The notes: generated by a model not told the origin, from the sequence alone. A stretch of DNA of 64,000 nt from Hutsoniella sourekii ATCC 700629 (GCF_000518205.1 NZ_KI912399.1:82027-146026), one strand, 5' to 3'; numbered from the stretch's first letter, positions 45,303-53,723 are shown. Numbers and translations are program-made.

Positions 45303-45962
45303 ATGCTCTCCAATGAGAATGCACGCTACGTGCTTGAAAAAATTATTGAACTTTATCCAGAAGTTGAGACCGAACTCAACCACCGCAATGATTTCGAACT
45401 TCTGATTGCGGTCATCCTTAGCGCTCAAGCAACCGACCGTGGGGTTAACGGAATTAGTAAGAAACTATTTGAAGATTATCCCACTCCCCAGGCTATGGCC
45501 CAAGCTGACCCTAAAGACTTGGAGCCTTACATTGAACCCATTGGCCTCTATAAGAACAAGTCTAAATATATTCAAGCCTGCGCCCAGGCGCTGGTTGACA
45601 AGTTTGACGGCCAGGTACCTGCCAACCGCAAAGACCTTGAATCCCTACCGGGTGTAGGCCGCAAAACGGCCAGTGTGGTCTTGAGTATTGCCTTTGATGT
45701 ACCAGCCTTTGCTGTAGATACCCATGTCACCCGAGTCTGCAAACGCCACCGGATTGTCGCCCAAAATGCTAGTGTCCGCCAAATTGAAGACCGGGTGACC
45801 TCGCTACTACCACCCGAGCAATGGAAACAGGCCCATCAAGCCTTGGTCCGATTTGGCCGCTATATCTGCACCGCCCGCAAACCAACTTGCGACCAGCACC
45901 CTCAACTATGGACCCCCCCTAACCCCAAGCAAGAAAAGCAACTTCAGGGGCAACATGATTAA
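45303..45962 (+). CDS. nth: Endonuclease III family DNA glycosylase, [4Fe-4S] ligands incomplete
   Basis: Removes oxidised pyrimidines and nicks abasic sites. The 219-residue protein has the HhH motif LESLPGVGRKTASVVLSI with catalytic Lys (GVGRKTA), and AVDTHVTRVCKR with the catalytic Asp. The C-terminal iron-sulfur loop, normally C-x6-C-x2-C-x5-C, reads CTARKPTCDQHPQLW: the third Cys is His and the fourth is missing. No alternative frame restores them. It starts with ATG at 45303 behind AGGAGGTG. The neighbouring repeat follows it. Confidence 0.93.
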   Translation: MLSNENARYVLEKIIELYPEVETELNHRNDFELLIAVILSAQATDRGVNGISKKLFEDYPTPQAMAQADPKDLEPYIEPIGLYKNKSKYIQACAQALVDKFDGQVPANRKDLESLPGVGRKTASVVLSIAFDVPAFAVDTHVTRVCKRHRIVAQNASVRQIEDRVTSLLPPEQWKQAHQALVRFGRYICTARKPTCDQHPQLWTPPNPKQEKQLQGQHD

Positions 45963-45999
45963 TCCCTTTAGGAAAATCAAGAAGCTGTAGAATAAGTTC

Positions 46000-46370
46000 A
46001 AATAGAACTATAAAAAGCTTCAAAAACCAAAGATTCCCTCAGCTGCAGTGGACCGCCTTCAGAGCGCGCACGCTCTTCCGGCGCGTTGCATACTGGGGCT
46101 CTAAGTTGCTAAAGCAACAAGAGTCCCAGCATTAATTGACTACTTAGAGCTTCTTTACGCGTTAGCGTTTAGAAGCTCTTGTGCGTTAGCTGCTCTCCCT
46201 AAACGCCACAGGCGCAAGGGAGAGCTATGCGTCAATTATCCTAAAACTACTGCTGAGGGATTCTTTGGTTTTCTTCGCTATTATCAACTTTTCTTTTTTT
46301 ATACGCAAAACGGTTACAAATCATTGCGATTTGTTTTATTAAAGAAGGTGTTATTGACTTATCTTACAGC
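46000..46370 (+). repeat. Intergenic structured repeat, copy 2 (expanded form with four hairpins)
   Basis: The outer stem is ACCAAAGATTCCCTCAGC (46026-46043) with its complement at 46252-46269 (one T-T mismatch). Inside lie hairpins at 46061-46076 (AGAGCG/CGCTCT), 46093-46129, 46146-46179 and 46192-46225. An 8-bp TAATTGAC/GTCAATTA pairing encloses the last two. Sequence shared with copy 1 covers both ends of the core and the flanks (AAAAAGCTTC upstream, GTTACAAATCA downstream). The bases of the outer stem differ from copy 1 but still pair. Confidence 0.85.
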
Positions 46371-46498
46371 CTCTTGATCTTCATATAGCCTTCTATCCGA
46401 CTCTAGCTTAGACCCATGCAATTACTGGCAAGCAATAGACCTTCACTGGATCCATTTGACGGAAAGCTTGGAGGTCTGTTAAAAACTTGTTCTGATAG

Positions 46499-47635
46499 TT
46501 AGTTAGCTTTTTGAGCGGCCAGGTAATCATCTACCAAGGCGCGGATGTGAATTTGTTGGAGGCGGTAAGATGGCAAGACGCCATGGCTAGCCAGCACCGA
46601 ATAAACGGCTTGGTCTGGCCAGGCAGAGCGGTAGGGCTCAGGAACTTCACTGGCTCGAACTTGATATTGGCCAAGGGGAATGGGACTTGGGATACTTGCC
46701 AACAAGTCGGCCAAAGTCGGCCCCTTGAAAGTCCAAAGATAATAATGGCCAGGGTATTCTCCTTGCAACCATTGGCAGAAGTCTTCTATGTCAACTACTT
46801 GATTTAACCAAGCTCGAAAGTCAGACCAAGCAGGCAATGGGTAGACCAAAGGCTCGAGCTGGCGCAAGTGATTGACCATGACTTGAATTCCATGATCCGA
46901 GACCTGGAAGGTCTGCTCGCCTAAATAGCGCCCCCGACTGCCTGGTTGGACCATAGCCACCCCATTGGGGCCTATAGCTGCACTGGTAAAGTGCTGGTGG
47001 CCACAAATCAAGCCATCGATGGCTGGAAACTGATCCATCAATTGATAGGCCTGGTCTTCAAGGTTAGGGTAATACCACAAATGATGGTGGACCGGATCTT
47101 GGTAAAGTCCCCCATGATAAGCCACTAGAATCAAATCCGCCTGCTCTTCCAACTCCAACAAATAATCGCCCACCACCTCTAATGGTGGCAGTACCGTCAT
47201 TTCAGTAATTAGATGAGGCGCTTGCAACTGGCTGAGGGCTCCAGTCATCAGACCAATCACCCCGACCCTCAGGTCACCAACGGCCTTGATAACATAGGGC
47301 GCAAAGGCTAATTGACCATTTTTATCGAATAAGTTGGCACACACGTAGTCCGCTTCAAGCGCTTGAACTTGATCTTTCAGCCAATCCAAGCCAAAGTCTA
47401 AATCATGGTTTCCTGGAATCATCACGTCATAACCCACTTGATTGGCCAATTCAACAAGAGGCGAAATGCCTCCTTGACTATAGCCAAAGGAAGCATAAGG
47501 GGATCCCACCAAGAAATCCCCATTATCGATCAGTAAGCTAGCTGGCGTCTGGTCTTTTATTTGCTTGATCTGGCCAAATCCTTCTTGGAAATAACCATGA
47601 ACATCTGTTGTCGAAAAGATAGTTGCCTGCTTCAT
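46499..47635 (-). CDS. Cytosolic metallophosphoesterase, 5'-nucleotidase (UshA)-like
   Basis: A 378-residue two-metal phosphoesterase: TTDVHGYF (DxH), IDNGDFLVGSP (GDxxxG), MIPGNHDLDFG (GNHD), VAYHGGLY and CGHQHFTS. The N-terminal metallophosphatase domain covers about 1-250; the C-terminal part (about 270-378) is a short version of the 5'-nucleotidase substrate domain. There is no signal peptide, unlike UshA, so it works in the cytosol. It is the last gene of phnD-phnC-phnE1-phnE2 and starts 8 bases after phnE2. It may release phosphate from the imported compound (inference). Confidence 0.85.
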   Translation of the reverse strand: MKQATIFSTTDVHGYFQEGFGQIKQIKDQTPASLLIDNGDFLVGSPYASFGYSQGGISPLVELANQVGYDVMIPGNHDLDFGLDWLKDQVQALEADYVCANLFDKNGQLAFAPYVIKAVGDLRVGVIGLMTGALSQLQAPHLITEMTVLPPLEVVGDYLLELEEQADLILVAYHGGLYQDPVHHHLWYYPNLEDQAYQLMDQFPAIDGLICGHQHFTSAAIGPNGVAMVQPGSRGRYLGEQTFQVSDHGIQVMVNHLRQLEPLVYPLPAWSDFRAWLNQVVDIEDFCQWLQGEYPGHYYLWTFKGPTLADLLASIPSPIPLGQYQVRASEVPEPYRSAWPDQAVYSVLASHGVLPSYRLQQIHIRALVDDYLAAQKAN

Positions 47636-47643
47636 AAAGCCTC

Positions 47644-48429
47644 CTATTTCAATCGTTTACGTACTTGAGTGCTCAACAAGTCAATGATGAGTACGACCAC
47701 AATAATAGCCAATAAGATAATCGATACCCGACTCCAATTACGTTGTTGTAAGGCGAAGATGATCGGCGCACCAATCCCTCCGGCACCAACCAGTCCAAGT
47801 GTGGTCGCACTTCGAACATTAATCTCAAAATGGTTGAGAATATGTGAAGCCGCTAGAGGTAACACTTGTGGTAAACGGGCATACTGAAAGGCTTGAACAC
47901 CTGATGCTCCGGCTGCCGTCATCGCTTCAACTGGCGCTTCATCCGCCCGGTCCAACTCTTCACTGATCAACTTACCTAGCATACCGATTAATTGAACCCC
48001 TAAGGCCAAGGATCCAGCAAAGGCTCCAGGACCCACGATCCGAACAAAGAGAATCCCATAAATCAAAGCTGGCACGGACCGCATCAAGTTCAAGAGCCCT
48101 CTACCCAAGCGGGGAATCAAGGTCCAAGAGCCCCAGACAGCATCTGAAGCCAAGAGTACAAAAGGAATACACAAGATACTTCCCACTACCGTTCCATAGA
48201 AGGCAATCGCGATGGTCTCTAACATCAGGTGGGTCAAGTCTTCAGAAGAGCCATCCCAGACATAAGACCAATCCGGGGCCAGTAAGCCCTTGAAGATATT
48301 GCCAATATCCGCCAGTCTTAGGTTGGATAAGTTGGAATAATCCAAACTCACAAAGGTGATAATTAAGATTAAGGCCAAGGCTAAGAGCAAGCTTTTGTGA
48401 CTGGTTTTCATCTTAGAAATTGTAGGCAT
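47644..48429 (-). CDS. phnE: Phosphonate/phosphate ABC transporter permease (second PhnE)
   Basis: A 261-residue integral membrane subunit with about six helices. The permease motif ELDRADEAPVEAMTAAGASGVQAFQYARLPQVLP (EAA loop) and FEINVRSATTLGLVGAGGIG are typical of PhnE. It differs from the preceding permease; together they form a heterodimer. Start ATG overlaps the phnE1 stop by one base. Confidence 0.93.
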   Translation of the reverse strand: MPTISKMKTSHKSLLLALALILIITFVSLDYSNLSNLRLADIGNIFKGLLAPDWSYVWDGSSEDLTHLMLETIAIAFYGTVVGSILCIPFVLLASDAVWGSWTLIPRLGRGLLNLMRSVPALIYGILFVRIVGPGAFAGSLALGVQLIGMLGKLISEELDRADEAPVEAMTAAGASGVQAFQYARLPQVLPLAASHILNHFEINVRSATTLGLVGAGGIGAPIIFALQQRNWSRVSIILLAIIVVVLIIDLLSTQVRKRLK

Positions 48430-49208
48430 TAGATAACCTCCTTACGGATATAGTGGCTCAACCAACTGGTAAGGGCAACCATAACCAAGATAATTAAGAT
48501 AATCAAGCTCACCCGTCCGAATTGGAAGAAGGATAAGGCCGAGTTCAACATAACCCCGATCCCCCCAGCTCCGACATAACCTAGGACAGCGGAAGCTCGA
48601 ATGTTGACCTCAAAGGCATACAAGGCATAGCCAAAAACACTCTGATTCACCTGTGGCCAGACTGAGTTGACGGCAATTTGAAAGCGGGTCGCTCCGATAG
48701 AATCATCCGCTTCAATCGGCCCTTGGTCAATCGTCTCTATCGCTGCAAAAATCAGCTGAGACACCATCCCAAAGGTGAAGACTGCAATCGTTAAGACTCC
48801 CGTAAATTCACCAATCCCCACAATCGCCACAAAAATCGCAGCCAAGAGCAAATTAGGAATGGTCCGAATCAAGGAGAAAATCAAACGAAACAAATAGGTC
48901 ACAAAATGATTACGAGTCACCACATAGGTTCCCAAGAACGCAGCAGGAATGGCAAAAACAACCCCCAAAAAGGTTCCCGCAACCGACATCAAGAGTGTCT
49001 CAATCATGGGTCCAATCAATTCTGGCAAATAGGACCACTCCGGCTTCAAAAAGCCAGACAAAAACATCGCGGCTTGATTACTATTCTCACTTACCTCTGA
49101 CCAATCCGCATCAATCAGCGAGCCAGCCATCAGAAAGAGTAGAATTATCAAGAGAGTCAGACCTAGCTGTTGAGGAAGTTGATCATGAATGGTATCTTTA
49201 CGCTTCAT
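48429..49208 (-). CDS. phnE: Phosphonate/phosphate ABC transporter permease (first PhnE)
   Basis: A 259-residue membrane permease. It carries the EAA-type loop IDQGPIEADDSIGATRFQIAVNSVWPQV and FEVNIRASAVLGYVGAGGIGV, the PhnE signature. N-terminal residues 12-35 form a membrane segment. It follows phnC by 10 bases. Two PhnE genes with one PhnC and PhnD is a frequent arrangement in Lactobacillales. Confidence 0.93.
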   Translation of the reverse strand: MKRKDTIHDQLPQQLGLTLLIILLFLMAGSLIDADWSEVSENSNQAAMFLSGFLKPEWSYLPELIGPMIETLLMSVAGTFLGVVFAIPAAFLGTYVVTRNHFVTYLFRLIFSLIRTIPNLLLAAIFVAIVGIGEFTGVLTIAVFTFGMVSQLIFAAIETIDQGPIEADDSIGATRFQIAVNSVWPQVNQSVFGYALYAFEVNIRASAVLGYVGAGGIGVMLNSALSFFQFGRVSLIILIILVMVALTSWLSHYIRKEVI

Positions 49209-49218
49209 TGTCTACCTC

Positions 49219-50055
49219 CTATAACTGCTTAGCCAGTTGGTCTGCTAATTCTTGTTCAGCCTCGGCCTTAGCGGCTTCTTTGATTGCTGAGGCTTGATTG
49301 GCTTCTTCTTCCTTGAATATCTCTGCACCATAAATCTCTCCTAAACGTTGGTCTGTTGCCTCACTGGCTGGCCCATCAAAGACAACCTCCCCAGCCCGCA
49401 TACCAATAATTCGGGTCGCATACTGGCGTGCTAGCGCAATCGAGTGGATATTAATAATGACAGTCCGATTATCTTCTTCATTCAGACGCTTAAAGTCATT
49501 CATGACGGTCTGAGAAGTCACTGGATCCAACGCAGATACAGGTTCATCCGCCAAGATAATATCTGCTTCTTGGACAATAGTTCTTGCTATCGAGACCCGT
49601 TGTTGCTGCCCTCCGGATAAGGCATCTGAGCGGACCTTTAACTTATCAGACAAATTGACCGTCGCTAGGGCCCGCTCTACACGCTCATAGTCTTCCTTAG
49701 AGAAGTGGCCGATTAGGGTCTGCCAATTGTTGTAGTAGCCTAAACGTCCGGATAAGACATTCTTTTGGACAGTATTCTTACGAACTAGGTTGAATTGCTG
49801 GAAGACCATCCCAATATGACGACGCATGCGACGTAATTCCTTAGGAGAAGCGTGAGTGAGAGACTCCCCATTAATGACAATCTCTCCTTCACTGATCTCA
49901 TTCAAGCGGTTCAAGCTACGAAGCAAGGTCGACTTCCCGGCTCCAGATAAACCAATAATACAGATGAATTCGCCATCTTCAATCGTTAAGTTAATATTCT
50001 TCAGACCAACGACACCATTATCAAAGACCTTGCTGACATTTTTTATTTCAATCAT
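49219..50055 (-). CDS. phnC: Phosphonate/phosphate ABC transporter ATP-binding protein
   Basis: A 278-residue ABC ATPase with Walker A GLSGAGKST, Q-loop MVFQQFNLV, signature LSGGQQQRV, Walker B ADEPVSALDP and the switch His in IINIHSIALA. VVGLKNINLTIEDG and VRKNTVQKNVLSGRLGY are typical of PhnC. The C-terminus is a long Ala/Glu-rich helix (about 250-278). ATG at 50055 follows GGAGG; the frame extends further upstream but lacks family sequence. A hairpin precedes it. Confidence 0.93.
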   Translation of the reverse strand: MIEIKNVSKVFDNGVVGLKNINLTIEDGEFICIIGLSGAGKSTLLRSLNRLNEISEGEIVINGESLTHASPKELRRMRRHIGMVFQQFNLVRKNTVQKNVLSGRLGYYNNWQTLIGHFSKEDYERVERALATVNLSDKLKVRSDALSGGQQQRVSIARTIVQEADIILADEPVSALDPVTSQTVMNDFKRLNEEDNRTVIINIHSIALARQYATRIIGMRAGEVVFDGPASEATDQRLGEIYGAEIFKEEEANQASAIKEAAKAEAEQELADQLAKQL

Positions 50056-50069
50056 TTTATTCCTCCATA

Positions 50070-50110
50070 TGAAAAGACCGCACGCCCAAGCTCTCACTCT
50101 AGACGTGCGG
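50070..50110 (-). terminator. Intercistronic hairpin between phnD and phnC
   Basis: A 7-bp stem CCGCACG/CGTGCGG with a 19-nt loop is followed on the minus strand by TCTTTTC. It probably acts as a partial terminator or 3' stabiliser, so that binding protein is made in excess of the membrane subunits. Confidence 0.65.
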
Positions 50111-50128
50111 CTCAATTAAGCGCAACGA

Positions 50129-51046
50129 TTATTGTGCAGCAATCGCTGTGTATTCTTGGACTGTATCGTAAGACTCTTCTTTGGCTTCAGTATAGCCAAC
50201 GTGTCCCCAAAGTGACATGATTTCCTTACCTTCTTCGCTATCAGCCATACTCAAGAAGGCTTCCTTGATAGCATCTCTTAGTTCTTGATCCATTTCAGGA
50301 TGAACGGCAATCGCATCATTAGGAATCTCACCTTCCGTTAGGTAAAGAACACGTAGGTCCTTCATTAAGTCATTATCTGGGAAAGCATTCGCAAACACCA
50401 CGCGAGTTCCTTCAAATGAGAACATGGCATCTTGCTGACCATTCAAGACCGAAGTGATCATAGATGGGATGTCATTAACGGTTGTTAGAGTAGCATCCTT
50501 GGTTGGATCCATGCCAGCTTGCTTTAATTCGGCTACTGGGTAGATGTAACCAGAAGCTGATGTTGGGCTCAAGGTAGCAATTTTCTTACCCTTCAAGTCT
50601 TCTAGGGTTTGAATATCGCTATCAGCAGGCACTAAAATCTCAGCCTTGAATGAACCCGCTGTCTCACCTTCGATTGGTAGACCTGTCTCATCATCATAAG
50701 CCCCTAATTCAGAGGTAAGAATAGCTTCAGCTGCATTCATTCCACGTGCTTGCACGTAAGCAGCTGGAGGCATAATCCCGAGGTCCACTTGGCCTGAGGC
50801 CATCGCTTGAACAATGGTTGAATAGTCAGTAGCTAGGGTAACCTTTACTTCACGACCTAACTTATCAGACAAATACTTAGCAAAAGGTTCAGAACGTGCT
50901 TCCATGGAACCATCGTTGTTTGTTGGAACAAATTGCACTTCTAAGGCTTCTTCTTGCGCAGCTACCGGACTAGCCGTTGCCAAAGCTCCGGATACTCCAC
51001 TTAGTAATAATCCAGCAACAAATACTTTCTTTAATGCTTTAAACAT
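50129..51046 (-). CDS. phnD: Phosphonate/phosphate ABC transporter substrate-binding protein, no lipobox
   Basis: A 305-residue PhnD-family binding protein: VQFVPTNNDGSMEARSEPFAKYL, DYSTIVQAMASGQVDLGIMPPAAYV and SPTSASGYIYPV are family patterns. The N-terminal signal region ends ...LLSGVSGALATASPVAAQ. At the place of a lipobox (LSGC) Val stands instead of Cys, so it cannot be a lipoprotein. Cleavage by signal peptidase I after AQA-type Ala is more likely. In a Gram-positive that would release it or leave it cell-wall associated by other means. Pho-box-like sites precede the gene. Confidence 0.93.
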   Translation of the reverse strand: MFKALKKVFVAGLLLSGVSGALATASPVAAQEEALEVQFVPTNNDGSMEARSEPFAKYLSDKLGREVKVTLATDYSTIVQAMASGQVDLGIMPPAAYVQARGMNAAEAILTSELGAYDDETGLPIEGETAGSFKAEILVPADSDIQTLEDLKGKKIATLSPTSASGYIYPVAELKQAGMDPTKDATLTTVNDIPSMITSVLNGQQDAMFSFEGTRVVFANAFPDNDLMKDLRVLYLTEGEIPNDAIAVHPEMDQELRDAIKEAFLSMADSEEGKEIMSLWGHVGYTEAKEESYDTVQEYTAIAAQ

Positions 51047-51082
51047 GACTTTCTCCTTTTAGTCTAAATTTTTTATAACTCC

Positions 51083-51114
51083 ATTATATCAGCAAATTGT
51101 AAATTTTATGTAAA
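51083..51114 (-). promoter_or_regulatory. phnD promoter with Pho-box-like repeats
   Basis: Minus strand: TTTACA (51114-51109) and TTTACA (51103-51098) are 11 bases apart (5-base gap); TATAAT is at 51088-51083. The direct repeats TTTACA match the PhoP box of B. subtilis (TT(A/T/C)ACA, 4-6 base gap). One repeat overlaps the -35 region. This points to induction by phosphate starvation. Confidence 0.62.
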
Positions 51115-51240
51115 TTTGAACAATCTTTTGCTATTAATTTAGTGATTGTTCCCAAAAAATTGAATCGCTTACAAAAGATAGATCCAAAAGCTCACCCTTG
51201 TGATATAATGAACTTACCAAACAACAAAAGGAGATTTGAA

Positions 51241-52002
51241 ATGGAATTTAAAGATAAAACAGTCATTGTCACAGGCGCCAGTTCAGGAATTGGCCATCAA
51301 GTCGCTTACGACTTCGCCAAGGAAGGTGCTAAGGTTATTGCTGTCGCTCGTCGTCAACAACGGCTAGAAGAACTTCAGGCCAGTTGCCAAGACTTTGAAG
51401 GGGAGATTCTACCCTTTGTAGCCGATATCACTGACAAGGATAAGGTTGTAGAGATGGTTGACTTTGCTGTCCAAGCTGGTGGTAGAGTAGATATTCTAGT
51501 CAACAACGCCGGCGTGATGGATAAGTTCAAGCCAATCGGTGAAGTGGATGATGATTTGTGGGAGTGGGTGTTTGAAGTCAACGTTGACGGACCTCGAAGA
51601 GCCATGACTCATACCGTCAATAAGATGCGAGAAGATGGTAAAGGTGGCGTGATTATCAACGTAGCCTCCATCGGTGGTGTCAATGGTTGCCGGGCAGGAG
51701 CTGCCTATACTGCTTCAAAACACGCGATTGTAGGGCTCACTCAAAATACGGCTTACATGTACGCCAAGGAAGGAATCCGTGCCTTAACGATTTGTCCGGG
51801 TGGAGTTGAAACAGAAGTTAACGATGATACAGAAGGAATGAGCGAATTTGGAATTGGTCGCGTAATGGCAGGACTAGACGCTAGCATGCGACAAGCCGTT
51901 CCTGAGGAAATCTCCTCCGTAGTCTTATTCAACGCCAGCGATAAAGCTTCATTTGTCAATGGGGCTAATATTGTTGTCGACGGTGGTACAAGCGCTAATT
52001 AA
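51241..52002 (+). CDS. SDR-family NAD(P)-dependent oxidoreductase
   Basis: A 253-residue Rossmann-fold enzyme. It starts MEFKDKTVIVTGASSGIGHQVA (TGxxxGxG at 12-18). NNAGVMD is the NNAG motif, and YTASKHAIVG carries the catalytic YxxxK with a nearby Ser in INVASIGG. ATG 51241 follows AAAGGAG. Substrate unknown; SDR enzymes of this type often act on alcohols, sugars or fatty-acyl intermediates. It is followed by a bidirectional terminator. Confidence 0.9.
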   Translation: MEFKDKTVIVTGASSGIGHQVAYDFAKEGAKVIAVARRQQRLEELQASCQDFEGEILPFVADITDKDKVVEMVDFAVQAGGRVDILVNNAGVMDKFKPIGEVDDDLWEWVFEVNVDGPRRAMTHTVNKMREDGKGGVIINVASIGGVNGCRAGAAYTASKHAIVGLTQNTAYMYAKEGIRALTICPGGVETEVNDDTEGMSEFGIGRVMAGLDASMRQAVPEEISSVVLFNASDKASFVNGANIVVDGGTSAN

Positions 52003-52021
52003 TGAGATGACTACAAGCAAT

Positions 52022-52062
52022 AAGCCCCCAGATAGAGTTTCTCTCTAATCTGGGGGTTTATT
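52022..52062. terminator. Bidirectional terminator between SDR and M20 peptidase genes
   Basis: CCCCCAGAT (52025-52033) pairs with ATCTGGGGG (52048-52056), flanked by TTTATTTG on plus and T-rich sequence on minus. Confidence 0.8.
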
Positions 52063-52069
52063 TGTTGGG

Positions 52070-53320
52070 CTAGTGGTCGTCAGCAACTAGATAATCAGCT
52101 ATAATTCGCTGATAGATAGTAATAAAATCAAGGTATTGGTCGACTTGGATATATTCATCCACCTGGTGGCACAGCTGTAACTCACCAGGGCCATAGACGG
52201 CAATCTCTAATTGAGGATTAGCTTGGAAGAAGTTGGTCGCATCAGTGGCTCCCTTCATGGCCACTACCGGTAGGGTGATAGCTGATTCATCGGCAAATAA
52301 CTGGTCCAGAACCTCTTGATCCTCAACGGGCCAATTAAGAAGAGGCATGGCTTCTTCTAAGACTGGACGAGTCACCTTGGGCGCGTTCTGCTGAATGGCT
52401 CGAATTAAGGCTGAATCCCTCGGCGCTTGAACCGGGCCAAAGTCATTAACCACCTCAAGTTCCAAGCGTGATCCTTCTTCTTGATTGGCTTGCTGGACCA
52501 ATTCTTGAAGCAGGTCGGTAATCTGACCATGACTGAATTCAGGAATCGTCCGCATATCCGCTTCGTATTCGGCATAATCTGGCACTGAATTTACCTGATG
52601 CCCACCCTGAATCTTAGATATCGTATGCAAGGTCCGGCCTAGAATTGGATTTTCATAGGCTTGGTAGACTTGATCCATTGCTGGTAATACCCGGTTTATG
52701 AATCGTCTCAAATGATCGATCGCATTCATTCCCCGCTGAGGCGCTGAGCTATGAACGGCCTTGCCTCTGGAAATTAGTTTATAACTATAAGACCCTTTAT
52801 GGGCATGAACCACCCCACTAGAGATCGGTTCGCCAAAGATAATCGCATCTAAATCATCAGCGTAGCCTGCCTGGCTCAAATCCTTAGAACCAGCAAAGTC
52901 AGTCTCTTCAGCTATGGTTACCAGTAGCCGCAAGGTTCCATGGAAATCAATCGACTCCTTAGCTTCAATCATGGCGGCGACCATGGCAGCTAGGCCACCC
53001 TTCATGTCACTGGAGCCACGACCATACAAGCGTCCCTCGTGGACCTCCCCGGCATAGGGTGGGTAGATCCAGTCCTGAACTTCACCACTAGCTACCACAT
53101 CACTATGGCCACACAAGCCTAGCTTAGGCCCTTCCCCCTTGGTCACCTCAGCAACTAAGTTAGCCCGACCGGGCTCATGAATGACTAACTTGGACTCGAT
53201 TCCGTGTTCAGCCAACCAGTCTTGAATATAGCGGGCAACCGCCTCCTCATTGGCATCAACAGTCGGGATTTGAATCAATTCTTGTAAGCGACGAATATAA
53301 GTTTCTTTCATTCTAGCCAC
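52070..53320 (-). CDS. M20-family metallopeptidase (ArgE/DapE type)
   Basis: A 416-residue zinc hydrolase of N-acyl amino acids or dipeptides. It carries LGLCGHSDVVASGE (metal His with Asp), GRGSSDMKGGLAAM (DMK with metal Asp), TIAEETDFAGS (catalytic Glu Glu) and the C-terminal His of CHQVDEYI. A central dimerisation domain (about 175-295) is normal. Substrate could be acetylornithine, succinyl-DAP or a related compound; no arg or dap genes are near. Start ATG at 53320; divergently placed beside tRNA-Leu. Confidence 0.87.
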   Translation of the reverse strand: MARMKETYIRRLQELIQIPTVDANEEAVARYIQDWLAEHGIESKLVIHEPGRANLVAEVTKGEGPKLGLCGHSDVVASGEVQDWIYPPYAGEVHEGRLYGRGSSDMKGGLAAMVAAMIEAKESIDFHGTLRLLVTIAEETDFAGSKDLSQAGYADDLDAIIFGEPISSGVVHAHKGSYSYKLISRGKAVHSSAPQRGMNAIDHLRRFINRVLPAMDQVYQAYENPILGRTLHTISKIQGGHQVNSVPDYAEYEADMRTIPEFSHGQITDLLQELVQQANQEEGSRLELEVVNDFGPVQAPRDSALIRAIQQNAPKVTRPVLEEAMPLLNWPVEDQEVLDQLFADESAITLPVVAMKGATDATNFFQANPQLEIAVYGPGELQLCHQVDEYIQVDQYLDFITIYQRIIADYLVADDH

Positions 53321-53440
53321 CCTTTCTCTTACCTATTATAGCATAGGAAGGCTCCTTATTCTCATGAATATTTAATCATTCACTCTCACGAGTCATTGAC
53401 AGATTATTAATTATCAGTTATACTATAAAAGTTAGATTAA

Positions 53441-53525
53441 GCGGTCATGGCGGAATCGGCAGACGCGCCAGCTTGAGGGGCTGGTGGGAGTTAATCCCGT
53501 GGAGGTTCAAGTCCTCTTGGCCGCA
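53441..53525 (+). tRNA. tRNA-Leu (anticodon GAG)
   Basis: An 85-nt class II tRNA with acceptor GCGGTCA/TGGCCGC, a D arm, anticodon stem CCAGC/GCTGG with loop TTGAGGG (GAG at 34-36, U33 normal). A long variable arm (TGGGAGTTAATCCCGT) and the TTCAAGT T loop follow. CCA is not encoded. Confidence 0.95.
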
Positions 53526-53552
53526 TCCAGACGATCTATTAAGATCAAGCTC

Positions 53553-53593
53553 AAAAGACTAGACACGTCTAGAAGATGTGTCTAGTCTTTTTT
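53553..53593 (+). terminator. Terminator of tRNA-Leu
   Basis: A 14-bp perfect stem (53553-53566 with 53578-53591; AAAAGACTAGACAC) and six T follow the tRNA. Confidence 0.88.
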
Positions 53594-53659
53594 ATTGGCT
53601 TAATTAGAGTCTCCGTCTCCTCCAATCATTCAAAACTTTCTCCTTTGAAATCTTTTAAT

Positions 53660-53704
53660 AAAGACGCCCCCAAAGAAGCTTTCCAGCAATCTTTGAGGGC
53701 GTCG
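53660..53704 (-). terminator. Terminator after tex
   Basis: GACGCCCTCAAAGA (53703-53690, minus) pairs with TCTTTGGGGGCGTC (53676-53663), one G-T pair, with a T-rich run TTTATT behind. Confidence 0.85.
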
Positions 53705-53723
53705 TTCTAGCCATTAATCCCAC

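Noticed and set aside
45880-45962. A frameshift explaining the missing Cys in nth
   Set aside because: His replaces Cys by more than one base change, and other frames do not restore a Cys-x5-Cys end.
46000-46370. Insertion sequence or MITE with target duplication
   Set aside because: No transposase, and no clear target-site duplication could be seen; only the structured repeat is supported.
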